Shown: positions 28,781 to 38,001 of the stretch, piece by piece
How positions within the stretch are numbered: the first letter of the stretch is position 1
How the letters are laid out: each line of letters opens with the position of its first letter
DNA from: Deltaproteobacteria bacterium
GTDB taxonomy: Bacteria > Myxococcota_A > UBA796 > JAFGLY01
Direction: 5' to 3'
Length of the DNA: 64,000 nucleotides
NCBI GenBank assembly: GCA_016927815.1
Contig: JAFGLY010000125.1
Span: 21,416 to 85,415, forward strand
The notes under the pieces: generated by a model
Told to the model about the DNA's origin: nothing
The model's database searches: none
The model's input: the letters and a program-made list of their open reading frames with translations, nothing else
Position numbers and translations under genes: made by a program

Positions 28781-29926
28781 ATGCCGCACTACCGCATCCG
28801 ACGCGCTGGGATCGAGTTTCCGGTCTCCGGGCTCCAGGCGCTCGTGCAGATGGTGGCCGACGGCACGCTCTCCGCCGAGGACCGCGTCTGGGACCCCGAA
28901 CGACAGGAGTGGCTGCCGGCTTCCGAGATCGCACGCCTCGACGAGGCCTTCGCCCGACGGGAGGCGCTGCGACTGCGCCTGTCCGCGCCCCGTGTACCCG
29001 GATTCCGCTCGCCTCCTGCCCCGACCCCCGTAGACCGCCCTCCCACCGGTCAGGCGTCCTCCGACGCGGATCCGCCCGCCAAGGAATTCCCGGAGCGAAC
29101 GCCCTTCCTTTCACCCGATACGGGGGTTCCGAGCGAGTGGCCCCCAGAGGAGATCTCGCCCGAACCCCGAGGCCTGGTGATCCGCTTCCCCACGCCCGAC
29201 ACTCGTTGCTCGGAGGGAGCCCTGGCCCGCGAGCCCCGGGACGAACCCCTCGACCCCGCGCTCTTCCGGCCCGCCGAGGTGCCTCTCGCACGACCCCCCT
29301 CCACCTGGCGCGTCCGCCCCATGGTTCTCCTCTCCACGTTGCTCATGGGCGGAACGCTCCTGCTCGCCGTGGAGATGCACGTCCGCGGCACGGCCGGGCA
29401 GTACTTCCAGCCGGTCCAGACAGCGCGCACGATTCCCACCGTGGTCCCGGGTACGCCCCCGTCCACCGGGGCGCCCAACCTTCCCGAGGGTGTGGCCGAC
29501 TTCTACGAGACGATGGAAGACGACCTGAGGAGGCGCATGGTGCCGGGCGACTTCGAGATCCGCTCCAAGGACGCCCTCGAGATGGCCCTCATGGTGGAAC
29601 TGTCGCGTCTGCGCGTGGACCTGGTCCGGGTGAGCGCTCCCATCCTCTCCTGGGGCGGTCGCAAGGGCGACGTGCCCTTGAGCGCCGAGATCCACATCTG
29701 GTACGAGAGCCAACCGAGCGATCTGGACCAGGAGCTCGGCGCCATCGGACTCGCCGTGGGGCGTTACGTGCAGCGGTACAACCTCGAGGTGCCCGTCTGC
29801 GAGGTGTTGATCCAGGAACCCGGGGGAGGGATCCGCGCCCGCCCGCTCGATGCCGAACTGGCCCGCGCCTTCTACCTCCAGCGCATCTCGCTGGTGAAAT
29901 TCCTGGCGGGCGGCGAGGCTTTGTGA
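28781..29926 (+). CDS. GYF_2 (DUF4339)-like N-terminal domain plus TM protein
   Basis: MPHYRIRRAGIEFPVSGLQALVQMVADGTLSAEDRVWDPERQEWLPASEI; TM VLLSTLLMGGTLLLAVEMHV. Confidence 0.65.
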   Translation: MPHYRIRRAGIEFPVSGLQALVQMVADGTLSAEDRVWDPERQEWLPASEIARLDEAFARREALRLRLSAPRVPGFRSPPAPTPVDRPPTGQASSDADPPAKEFPERTPFLSPDTGVPSEWPPEEISPEPRGLVIRFPTPDTRCSEGALAREPRDEPLDPALFRPAEVPLARPPSTWRVRPMVLLSTLLMGGTLLLAVEMHVRGTAGQYFQPVQTARTIPTVVPGTPPSTGAPNLPEGVADFYETMEDDLRRRMVPGDFEIRSKDALEMALMVELSRLRVDLVRVSAPILSWGGRKGDVPLSAEIHIWYESQPSDLDQELGAIGLAVGRYVQRYNLEVPVCEVLIQEPGGGIRARPLDAELARAFYLQRISLVKFLAGGEAL

Positions 29927-30004
29927 CTCGGTGAGGCCCGGCGGAACGGCTCGGCCGTCGCCGCGTCTCCTTCTGGGGCAAGGTGTCGCTTCTCTGTCCG
30001 CCGT

Positions 30005-31465
30005 CTACCGGTTCACGTACGCGTTGTGGAACTCGATCCAGCGGGGCAGCACCCGCTCGATCAGTTTCTTCGGCGGCAGAAAGGCGATTCTCAGGTGGTG
30101 CGTGCCCTCCTTCTGCCCGAATCCCGAACCGTTGACCGTGCAGAGTCCCGTCGTCTCGAGGAGATTCATGCAGTAGTCGAAGTCCGTGGTTCCCACGGGG
30201 AGCTTGTTCAGTCTCGGAAACAGGTACATGGCTCCGGTCCGACCGAAGCACTCGACCTGGTCCATGTGCTTGAACCCCTCCCGGATCAGGGTGGCCTTGT
30301 CCCACAGGTCGGTCAGGATGGTCTGTTTCTCCTGTGCGAACAGCCGATAGGGCTCGCTCCCCTCCTCGGGAGGATTCACCACCAGGTACATCAGGAGTTG
30401 CCCGGCGGTGTTCGGGCACAGGCACACCGAGGCCTGCTTCAGGAGAATCTCCGTGAAGGACAGGGGGGTACCCGCAGCCTTCGGGGGGTTCCTCACCTCG
30501 AGATATCCCCCTCGATGTCCACACTCTCCATAGAACCCCTTCGAGATGCTGTGCAGGCTGAACAGGGGGACTTCCTCTCGTCCGAGCACCTTGGCGAAGG
30601 ACGTGAAGGTCGCCCCGTAGGTATTCTCCTGGTAGACCTCGTCGGCGATCAGGACAATCTCATTGTCCCTCGCGAAGTCGATGATCTCCCGGATGGTTTC
30701 TGCGCCCAGGATCGCTCCGGTGGGGTTTCCCGGATGGATGACCACGAGTCCCTTCACGCGGATGCCGTCTCTCCTGGCTGCGCTCAGGGCCTCCTCGAGA
30801 ATGGATCGGTTCAGGACCCACCCGCTGTCCTCGTCGGGATAGTAGTTGACCTGGGTGCCGCCGGATTTCTTGATCGTCGCCGAGTAGAGCGGGTACTGGG
30901 GAATCGGGATCATGATGCCGTCCTTGGGATCGGCGATCAACAGGTCGATGACGTACTTGGCACCTTCGCTGGCGCCGTTCGTGACGAAGATGCCGTCCGG
31001 ATTCGAAGGCGACCCGTGCGTGGTGTCCACCCCATCTCGCTTGTCTATGAACCTCGCGATGGCCTCCCGGATGAAGAGCGGGCCATTGCTCTCCGAGTAG
31101 GCGCCGAGACCGCTCTTCATGTTGGAGAGGAACTGCTCGCTCACCTTCAGGACGTGCTCGGACACGCGCTCGATGTCCCCCAACCCGGCCGGGGGTCCGC
31201 CGTCGGTCTTCCATCGCTTCTCGAGCGCCCGTTCTCGATCGATCTTCGCGGGGTCCTCCACGAGGCTCAACACCTGGCGGTAGTACGTGATCGGCTTCTG
31301 CCCGAGTGCTTGCGGGTTCCCGATGTTGCACAGGATCGTCTCCCTCCCCTGCTGTCTCAACTCGGCGGCCCTTCGGGGGATGGGTCCTCTCACCGCATAT
31401 TCCATCTCCAGGATGTTCTGGTTCACCGTGAGGTGGATCGGCTCGCGGGCGTTCATTGCGTTCAT
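30005..31465 (-). CDS. Alanine aminotransferase-like class I/II aminotransferase (eukaryotic GPT-like)
   Basis: NIGNPQALGQKPITYYRQVLSLVEDP, GAYSESNGPLFIREAIARFI, IFVTNGASEGAKYVIDLLI, HSISKGFYGECGHRGGYLEV. Confidence 0.9.
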   Translation of the reverse strand: MNAMNAREPIHLTVNQNILEMEYAVRGPIPRRAAELRQQGRETILCNIGNPQALGQKPITYYRQVLSLVEDPAKIDRERALEKRWKTDGGPPAGLGDIERVSEHVLKVSEQFLSNMKSGLGAYSESNGPLFIREAIARFIDKRDGVDTTHGSPSNPDGIFVTNGASEGAKYVIDLLIADPKDGIMIPIPQYPLYSATIKKSGGTQVNYYPDEDSGWVLNRSILEEALSAARRDGIRVKGLVVIHPGNPTGAILGAETIREIIDFARDNEIVLIADEVYQENTYGATFTSFAKVLGREEVPLFSLHSISKGFYGECGHRGGYLEVRNPPKAAGTPLSFTEILLKQASVCLCPNTAGQLLMYLVVNPPEEGSEPYRLFAQEKQTILTDLWDKATLIREGFKHMDQVECFGRTGAMYLFPRLNKLPVGTTDFDYCMNLLETTGLCTVNGSGFGQKEGTHHLRIAFLPPKKLIERVLPRWIEFHNAYVNR

Positions 31466-31478
31466 CTCCTACAAGGGG

Positions 31479-32474
31479 TCAGATCTCGATCTCTCGTCCC
31501 ACGCCGCCTTCTCGGGCCAGAGCGTAGACGCGCGCCGCTGCGGCCACGTCCTGGACGGCCAGACCGCCGGACTTGAAGAGCGTGATCTCCCATGGGGAGG
31601 TGCGCCCTGGCTTCAGGCCCGCGATCACCTCACCGAGATCGGCACGGGGGTGCGACTCCGCGATGACACCCTCCCGGAGGGGGATCTGGAGGTCGGCGTC
31701 CTCGGCGAACCGAGCCGAGGCGAGGTCCGTGATCAGCACGCTTCGGCGGATGGTCTCGCTGTCGAGCTCGCGTGCGTCCGGGGAGTGGGAGCCGATGGCG
31801 TTGAGGTGGGTCCCGGGCTGAAGCCACGCACCGTCGAAGAGCGGGGTGCGGCTCGAGGTGGCCGCCACCACCACGTCGCACTCCAGGCAGGCTCGGGGAT
31901 CGGAAGCCACGGTGACGGGGATGCCGAGCCGATCACCCATGTCCGCCGCATACCGCTCGCTGGCCTCGGGCACGACGTCACAGACCACGGCCCGCTCGAT
32001 GGAGCGGACCTCGGCCACGGCCAAGAGCTGGGTCCGGGCCTGGACGCCCGCCCCGAACACGCCCACCGTGCGGGCGTCCTCGCGTGCGAGCCAGCGGGTG
32101 GCCACCCCTGAGGCAGCGCCGGTGCGCATGGCGGTGAGGAAGCCTGCGTCCATGATGGCCACCAGCGCGCCGGTGCGGGCGTCGTTGAGCAGGAGCGTGC
32201 CGATGGTGGTGGGCAGGCCGTATTTCGACGGGTTCTGGGCGAACACGGTGACGACCTTGAGGGCGAGCACACCGGGGTCGTCGGGCCCGTCGCCCGCGAT
32301 CCACGCGGGCATGCCGAGGTGGAGGCCCGGGGCGTCGGCCACGCGGATGGCGGTGCGCTGGGGCATGACCACCCGGCCGCGACCGAGCTGGCGAAACCCG
32401 GCCTCGACGGCTTCGATACAGTCCTTCATGGTGAGGACGGACTCGACGTCCTTGCGGGTGAGGAGGAGGGGCAC
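31479..32474 (-). CDS. Ornithine cyclodeaminase / alanine dehydrogenase-like (mu-crystallin family)
   Basis: LTRKDVESVLTMKDCIEAVEAGFRQLGRG, RTGAASGVATRWLAREDARTVGVFGAGVQARTQL, GSHSPDARELD. Confidence 0.92.
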   Translation of the reverse strand: MPLLLTRKDVESVLTMKDCIEAVEAGFRQLGRGRVVMPQRTAIRVADAPGLHLGMPAWIAGDGPDDPGVLALKVVTVFAQNPSKYGLPTTIGTLLLNDARTGALVAIMDAGFLTAMRTGAASGVATRWLAREDARTVGVFGAGVQARTQLLAVAEVRSIERAVVCDVVPEASERYAADMGDRLGIPVTVASDPRACLECDVVVAATSSRTPLFDGAWLQPGTHLNAIGSHSPDARELDSETIRRSVLITDLASARFAEDADLQIPLREGVIAESHPRADLGEVIAGLKPGRTSPWEITLFKSGGLAVQDVAAAARVYALAREGGVGREIEI

Positions 32475-32577
32475 GGCAGACTCCGGGTTCGAGGAAGGGG
32501 AAATGTACCACCCGGCCCAACTGCCGGCCGCTCCCCGAGACCCCGCGGGACTTGCGGTCGCCGGAGCCCGGGTCGCC

Positions 32578-33117
32578 CTACACTCCGTCGGGGGTGGCCT
32601 GCCGGATCGCCAGCACGGTGCGCACGACCGCCTCTGCGGGTGGGACGCCCCGCTGGGCCATCCTCAGCGTGCCTCGTGGGTTCACGAGGTAGGCCGTCGG
32701 GACGATCCAGGGCCCGAACGGCGTCCGGATGGCCGCGTGGAAACGTACGGCCACGGCACCGTTGGCGTCGCTGCAGAGCGGGAACCCGAGCCCCAGGCCC
32801 GCGGCGAGCCGTCCGAGCGGTTCGACGGCCTTTGGCATCACCACGAAGATGCGGACGTCGAGGGACTCGATCCGATGCCGCCGGTCCTCCAGGTCTTCGA
32901 GAATCGCTCTCACCGAAGGGCCTTCTCGCCACGGGGGCAGAAAGGCCAACCAGGCCCAGAACGCTCCGGGATGGTACGCCTGCCGGTCGTGGCCCGTCAG
33001 GTGCCACGCAGGGGCAGGCCGGCCCTCGGCCAGCAGCGGGGGAACGAGGCCTGCCTGTATGGCCCGCTTGCAGGATCCCGCCCCGAGTGCACGGCGCAAC
33101 CCGCGGCCCGCTAGCAC
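32578..33117 (-). CDS. Thioredoxin-fold peroxiredoxin-like protein lacking the usual peroxidatic cysteine
   Basis: GTG start; AYHPGAFWAWLAFLPPWREGPSVRAILEDLEDRR...FPLCSDANGAVAVRF...IVPTAYLVNPRGTLRM. Confidence 0.55.
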   Translation of the reverse strand: MLAGRGLRRALGAGSCKRAIQAGLVPPLLAEGRPAPAWHLTGHDRQAYHPGAFWAWLAFLPPWREGPSVRAILEDLEDRRHRIESLDVRIFVVMPKAVEPLGRLAAGLGLGFPLCSDANGAVAVRFHAAIRTPFGPWIVPTAYLVNPRGTLRMAQRGVPPAEAVVRTVLAIRQATPDGV

Positions 33118-34169
33118 GACGCGGGCTCGGCAAGGCGCGCGGCGAGCCGGTCCGCAGCGGCGAGGAAGCGGCCCAGATCGGGGGGGCTCCCGGCGACCTC
33201 CACGAGGTCGGGTCCTCCGGGAGGGAGTGCGTGCGCCTCCCCCACGAGCGCAGCCACCCGGATCGATCCCACCCTGCGGGCGGTCCGGAGCACCGTCTCC
33301 ACCACCTTGCCCTCGAAGGAGGTGGCATCGAGCCGACCCTCCCCGGTGATCACCACGTCGGCACCGTCCATCGCCGCCTCGAGGCCGGTCGTCCTCGCCA
33401 CCCAGGGCGCACCCTCCCGGATCGGCCCCCCCGTGGCCACCGCGAGCGCGTACCCGAGCCCGCCTGCGGCGCCTCCTCCAGCCAGGTTCACCGGGAGGGG
33501 GGGGAGCCCGTTCTCCTCCCGCCACGCCGCAAGGACCCCGGCCCACCGGTGGAGCATGGCCTCCACCCGTCCGACCCGGTTCGCGGGCAGGCCCTTCTGC
33601 AGACCGAAACGCCGGGGGGCCTCGACGATCGGGGTCCGGACATCCGCGAGCAGGGCCACCACGGTACCCGCGAGGGGGGGGTCGCCGACGATCCGGTGAA
33701 CCCGCTCCAGGTCCGCGCCCGTGATCGGCGCCTCCATGCGCCGGCCTTCAGAGTCCAGCGGCACCAGTCCCAGGGCTGCGAGCGCTCCCACCCCGCCGTC
33801 CAAGGTGGACGTCCCCCCGAGCCCCACGAGGTAGGGGCCGGCCTCTCCGGCCGCCTCCAGATCGATGAGCAGCCGACCGAGCGCGTGGCTGGATCGATCC
33901 AGGCAAGGCCGCTGCATGCCGGGGGATTCCCGCCCCAGGAGGCGGGCGGACTCGATCGCCACGACATCCCCGTGTCGCCTCCAGGCCTCGGCGGAAGGCG
34001 CGAGCCCGGCGTGGTGGCCGAGCACCGAGAGGAAGCCCTCGCCACCGTCGGCCATGGGATGGTCGGACACCCGGAGGCCTCGCGCCTTCAGCCGGGGTCC
34101 CACGAACGCGCACGCCGCCACGGCGGAGCAGAAGCCGCCGTAGGAATCGGGTGCCAGCAGCACCCTCAT
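33111..34169 (-). CDS. glxK: Glycerate kinase
   Basis: MRVLLAPDSYGGFCSAVAACAFVGPRL, HPMADGGEGFLSVL, VGLGGTSTLDGGVGALAALG, VITGEGRLDATSFEGK. Confidence 0.92.
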   Translation of the reverse strand: MRVLLAPDSYGGFCSAVAACAFVGPRLKARGLRVSDHPMADGGEGFLSVLGHHAGLAPSAEAWRRHGDVVAIESARLLGRESPGMQRPCLDRSSHALGRLLIDLEAAGEAGPYLVGLGGTSTLDGGVGALAALGLVPLDSEGRRMEAPITGADLERVHRIVGDPPLAGTVVALLADVRTPIVEAPRRFGLQKGLPANRVGRVEAMLHRWAGVLAAWREENGLPPLPVNLAGGGAAGGLGYALAVATGGPIREGAPWVARTTGLEAAMDGADVVITGEGRLDATSFEGKVVETVLRTARRVGSIRVAALVGEAHALPPGGPDLVEVAGSPPDLGRFLAAADRLAARLAEPASC

Positions 34170-35248
34170 CCGCGGGGTGCTCCGCAGCGGCGTTCGCACA
34201 GCGGTGCGCCCGGGGGCACCCAGGGCAGCAGCCGCGGGCCGATCACCACGGGCTGCGTCCTTAGATCCTCTGGCGTGCGGGCTCCCGCCAGGAGGAGTCC
34301 CATACGGATCTCGTCTCCGATCTCCTCGATCCGGATCCGTACCGCGTCGGGATCCGGATCCACCGCGTAGGGCAGGAGGTGACGGGCGAACCCGACGGCC
34401 TTGGCACCCAGAGCCAGGGCCCGGAGGGCGTCGAGCCCGTTCGCGAGCCCTCCCGTAGCCACGATCTCGAACCCGAGGTCATGGACCTGGGCGATGCTGG
34501 CGGCGGTGGGAATGCCCCAGTCCCAGAAGGTCTCTCCGACGCGGGCAGGTCGGCCGGCCGTTCTCAGCGCCTCCACGCCGACCCAGGACGTGCCTCCGGC
34601 ACCGCCCACGTCCACGCAGGTGACCCCCGCCTCCCGGAGGCGCATTCCCACGCTCCGCGAGAGACCGCACCCGGTCTCCTTGACCACCAGAGGCTTGCCG
34701 AGTTCCTCCACCAGCCTCTGGATCGTCTGGAGCCCGGCCCTGAAGTCCCGCGCACCCTCGGCCTGGACCACCTCCTGGGCGACGTTGAGATGGAGGCACA
34801 AGGCGTCCGCCCCACTGATTTCGAGCATCTCGAAGAGCGCCTCCGGGGAGGCGCGGCGGGCCTGCGCCAGACCGATGTTGCCCAGGATCAGCGTCTCGGG
34901 TGCGACGTCCCGGACCTCGAACCCGGTGCGGATGCCCTCCTCGAGCAGAAGCCGCTGGGATCCGAATCCGAAGGCCGTTCCCTCTGCCTGGGCTGCGGCG
35001 GCGAGGCGACGGTTGATGGCCTCCGCACGCTCCGTACCCCCGGTGATGGCCGAGATCACGACGGGCAGGCGCAGCTGCCGGCCCAGCAGCGTGACCGAGG
35101 GGTCCACGGACTCCAAGGCAAAGTCCGGGAGGGCGTCGTGGACGACCTCCACCTCCTCCAGGAGCGTCGTCCGTTGCCGAAACCCCACGTCGGCACCGAG
35201 GCAGAGATCGAGATGCTGGTCCTTGCGGGAGCGGTGAACGTCGGTCAC
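34166..35248 (-). CDS. fni: Isopentenyl-diphosphate delta-isomerase, type 2
   Basis: GTG start; RKDQHLDLCLGADVGFRQ, VVISAITGGTERAEAINRRLAAAAQ, FGFGSQRLLLE, VKETGCGLSR, DVGGAGGTSWVGVE. Confidence 0.95.
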   Translation of the reverse strand: MTDVHRSRKDQHLDLCLGADVGFRQRTTLLEEVEVVHDALPDFALESVDPSVTLLGRQLRLPVVISAITGGTERAEAINRRLAAAAQAEGTAFGFGSQRLLLEEGIRTGFEVRDVAPETLILGNIGLAQARRASPEALFEMLEISGADALCLHLNVAQEVVQAEGARDFRAGLQTIQRLVEELGKPLVVKETGCGLSRSVGMRLREAGVTCVDVGGAGGTSWVGVEALRTAGRPARVGETFWDWGIPTAASIAQVHDLGFEIVATGGLANGLDALRALALGAKAVGFARHLLPYAVDPDPDAVRIRIEEIGDEIRMGLLLAGARTPEDLRTQPVVIGPRLLPWVPPGAPLCERRCGAPRG

Positions 35249-36123
35249 GAAGTACCTCCAGGAAGGGGAAGAACGGGCCCGGCGGCTGGGGCCGGACGGA
35301 TGGGAATCACACGGTAGCCGGCGTCCGCAACGGCTACCTCGAATCGTTCGCGCCTCTCGGCATCCGGGAAGACGGCGATCGCGCAGTCCCCGCCTCCGGC
35401 TCCGGAGGGCTTCGCAGCGCCGCCAAGGGACTCGGCGATGTCCGCGATGCGGCGGAGCGCTTCCGTCTCCCACACGATGCGGGCGGACCGGGTCATGCCG
35501 TCCAATACCCCCCGCGCCTCCCGTACCGCGGCTACGGGATCCTCCGAAAAGGCCTCGACGAGGGCTTCCATGCCCTGCAGGAAGGCGCTCCGGTCGGCGC
35601 GCCAGGCCCGGTACGCGGCCACGCGCGGTGCCGTGGCGGCCGAGGCGCCGGACCAGACCACGGCGGGCAGCGGGTCCACCAGCGGGAGAGGGACGACCGC
35701 TCCCGCACGATACCGGATCAGGCCTCCCGAGAGGCTCGCGGCCACGTCGGCACCGCTGCCGCCGTCCTGGACCCCGCGGTGGGCCTCGAAAGCCTCGGAG
35801 CCCCGTCCACCCCCGGCCAGCACCGCCGCCACGGTGGCCGCCGCCGACCCCCCGAACCCGGGCTTGTCGGGCAGCCCGGTGGGATGCTCGTCGGCGAACA
35901 CGTAGCGGGCCGGCGGAGCGTCCACGGCCTCGAGGCCCGCCACCGCGAACCGATCGTCTCCGGGGGTGACGACGACCCTTCCCCCTCCGGGCGCGACGGG
36001 CCACACGGTGCACCGTACCCCCCGATGGATGGCGAGCACCAGGGCGCTTCCACCGTCCAGAACGGCATACTCTCCGGCCAGCAGGAGCTTCCCGGGGGCG
36101 ACGATGGCGCGGAGGGGGCCCAC
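35245..36123 (-). CDS. GHMP kinase, phosphomevalonate kinase-like
   Basis: GTG start VGPLRAIVAPGKLLLAGEYAVLDGGSALVLAI; GFGGSAAATVAAVLAG; KPSGAGGGDCAIAVF; operon context. Confidence 0.82.
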   Translation of the reverse strand: MGPLRAIVAPGKLLLAGEYAVLDGGSALVLAIHRGVRCTVWPVAPGGGRVVVTPGDDRFAVAGLEAVDAPPARYVFADEHPTGLPDKPGFGGSAAATVAAVLAGGGRGSEAFEAHRGVQDGGSGADVAASLSGGLIRYRAGAVVPLPLVDPLPAVVWSGASAATAPRVAAYRAWRADRSAFLQGMEALVEAFSEDPVAAVREARGVLDGMTRSARIVWETEALRRIADIAESLGGAAKPSGAGGGDCAIAVFPDAERRERFEVAVADAGYRVIPIRPAPAAGPVLPLPGGTS

Positions 36124-36134
36124 GAGTCCCCTGC

Positions 36135-37115
36135 CTATCCCGAAAGCGCCGTCTCGGACTCCACGACGGCCGGTCCGCCCGGCGTGAGGACGTGGACGGC
36201 GCTCACCAGCGGTCCCAGGATCCCGGCCACGCGATCGGCTTCGGAGGCCGTGCACAGGACCTTCACGTTGGGTCCGGCATCCATGGTCCAGCCACAGGTC
36301 AGCCCCTGGGCCCGCAGTCCCTCCACGGCATCGACCACCGCGAGGCTGTCGGGCCGTACGTAGCGGACGGGCGGCACGGCGGTGGTCATGGTGGCCTGCA
36401 TGAGGAGGGTCGAACGCTCCATGGCGTCGACCAGACCCAGGAGATCGCGGGTTTCGACGCACCGGGCGGCCCAGGAGGCCAGTCGTTCGTTCTCTCGTAC
36501 GAAAGCCGGGTAGCAGGGGCTGGTGAGTCTGGACCGTTCCATGCCCTCGGTGGATCCGATTGCCTTGGGCCCGGCGTCCACCACGGCTGCGACGATCCTC
36601 AGGTCCCAGGCCCCGGCGGGCAGGATCGGCACCGCACGGGAGTCGGACCCGTCGGGTGCCGCGCCACGCTGCCAGTGCACGAACCCTCCGTGGATGCTCC
36701 GGCACGCCGACCCGGACCCCTGCCGTGCGAGGGCCGAGAGGGCCCCCGGATCGAGATCCAGGCCCGCGACCCGGGCCGCGGCCACGGCGAGCGCGGCGAA
36801 CGCGGAGGAGGACGACGCCAGGCCGGCAGCCACGGGAAAGTCGCTCTCGCTCTCCACGCGGCACGGCGGCCGTTTCGGATCCACGCGGTCCAGGAACCGG
36901 CGCACGCGATCCGCTACGGGGCCCGTCGCGGTCCGACCGTCGATCCGCACCCCGTCTTGCGCGACCCCCCAGGTCACGGTGGTCCGCGTCCGAAATCCCC
37001 CCAGCGTGACCGACACGGACGAGGTGGAGGGCAGGTTGAGGGGACGATCGCGCTTGCCCCAGTACTTGACGAGGGCGATGTTGGGGTGGGCGATGGCGGT
37101 GCATGCACGGGTCAC
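36135..37115 (-). CDS. mvaD: Diphosphomevalonate decarboxylase
   Basis: AIAHPNIALVKYWGKRDRPLNLPSTSSVSVTL, PVAAGLASSSSAFAALAVA, GSGSACRSIHGGFVHW. Confidence 0.96.
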   Translation of the reverse strand: MTRACTAIAHPNIALVKYWGKRDRPLNLPSTSSVSVTLGGFRTRTTVTWGVAQDGVRIDGRTATGPVADRVRRFLDRVDPKRPPCRVESESDFPVAAGLASSSSAFAALAVAAARVAGLDLDPGALSALARQGSGSACRSIHGGFVHWQRGAAPDGSDSRAVPILPAGAWDLRIVAAVVDAGPKAIGSTEGMERSRLTSPCYPAFVRENERLASWAARCVETRDLLGLVDAMERSTLLMQATMTTAVPPVRYVRPDSLAVVDAVEGLRAQGLTCGWTMDAGPNVKVLCTASEADRVAGILGPLVSAVHVLTPGGPAVVESETALSG

Positions 37116-37125
37116 GGCCGTCTCC

Positions 37126-38001
37126 TCACCCTTGCGGGACGACAGCGGTGAAGGCGTTGATTCCGGCCCATCCCGCGGCCCTCCTCAGGGTCTCCTCCTC
37201 GCCGGGTCGGGTCAGGGCGATCACCACCCCCCCGCCACCGGCGCCGGAGGGCTTGGCCCCCAGGGCTCCGTGCTCACGGGCAAAGGTGGCCAGTTCCTCG
37301 ATGGGGGGCGTAGAGACGCCCAGGTCGCGCAGGAGCCCATGGGCCTCGTCGAACAGGGCTCCCAGGGCGGGCAGATCCCCGAGCACCGGCACGGCTCGGT
37401 CGGCCAACTGGCCGATGCGCTCGAGGATGGGGTCCACGGCCGGCCGCCGGCCGGCGACCGCAGCCACCAGGGCCCCCGTGTCCCCGGCGGCCCCGGTGTC
37501 GAGCACCACGAGCGGCAGGGTTGTGGGCAAAGGCTGCCGCCGCGCCTCGGGAGGCGGACCCCGGCGATACCACATCGCGCCCTCGCGGAGGATCACCGCC
37601 ACGTCGATGCCCGAGGGATTGCCGTGGAACAGGCGCTCCACCTCCAGGGCCCGGGCAAAGGCCGTCTCCGGGGCCAGCGTGTCGCCCGCGAGGTCCGCAG
37701 CCGCCCGCACCAGCGCCACGGCCAGCGACGCCGAGGAGCCCATGCCCCGGCCCACCGGGAGTTCGGTCCGGATCTCCACGTCCACGCCCCGGTGCGGCAG
37801 GAGGCGGGCGAGCGCCTCCAGCAGGCGGGCGTCGCGCACGGCAGCCCGAACCGCCCGGGTGGGCCCCGTCCCTGCTCTCAAGGTGATCCGCGTGTACATG
37901 GGCACCGCCGCGGCCAACGCGGGGTGACCGTACACCACGGCATGCTCGCCGAGGAGGATGACCTTTCCGGCCGCCCGACCCGTGGCGGGCAGCCCACTCA
38001 A
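37126..38001 (-). CDS. mvk: Mevalonate kinase
   Basis: AAGKVILLGEHAVVYGHPALAAAV, LPVGRGMGSSASLAVALV, GAKPSGAGGGGVVIALT. Confidence 0.95.
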   Translation of the reverse strand: MSGLPATGRAAGKVILLGEHAVVYGHPALAAAVPMYTRITLRAGTGPTRAVRAAVRDARLLEALARLLPHRGVDVEIRTELPVGRGMGSSASLAVALVRAAADLAGDTLAPETAFARALEVERLFHGNPSGIDVAVILREGAMWYRRGPPPEARRQPLPTTLPLVVLDTGAAGDTGALVAAVAGRRPAVDPILERIGQLADRAVPVLGDLPALGALFDEAHGLLRDLGVSTPPIEELATFAREHGALGAKPSGAGGGGVVIALTRPGEEETLRRAAGWAGINAFTAVVPQG

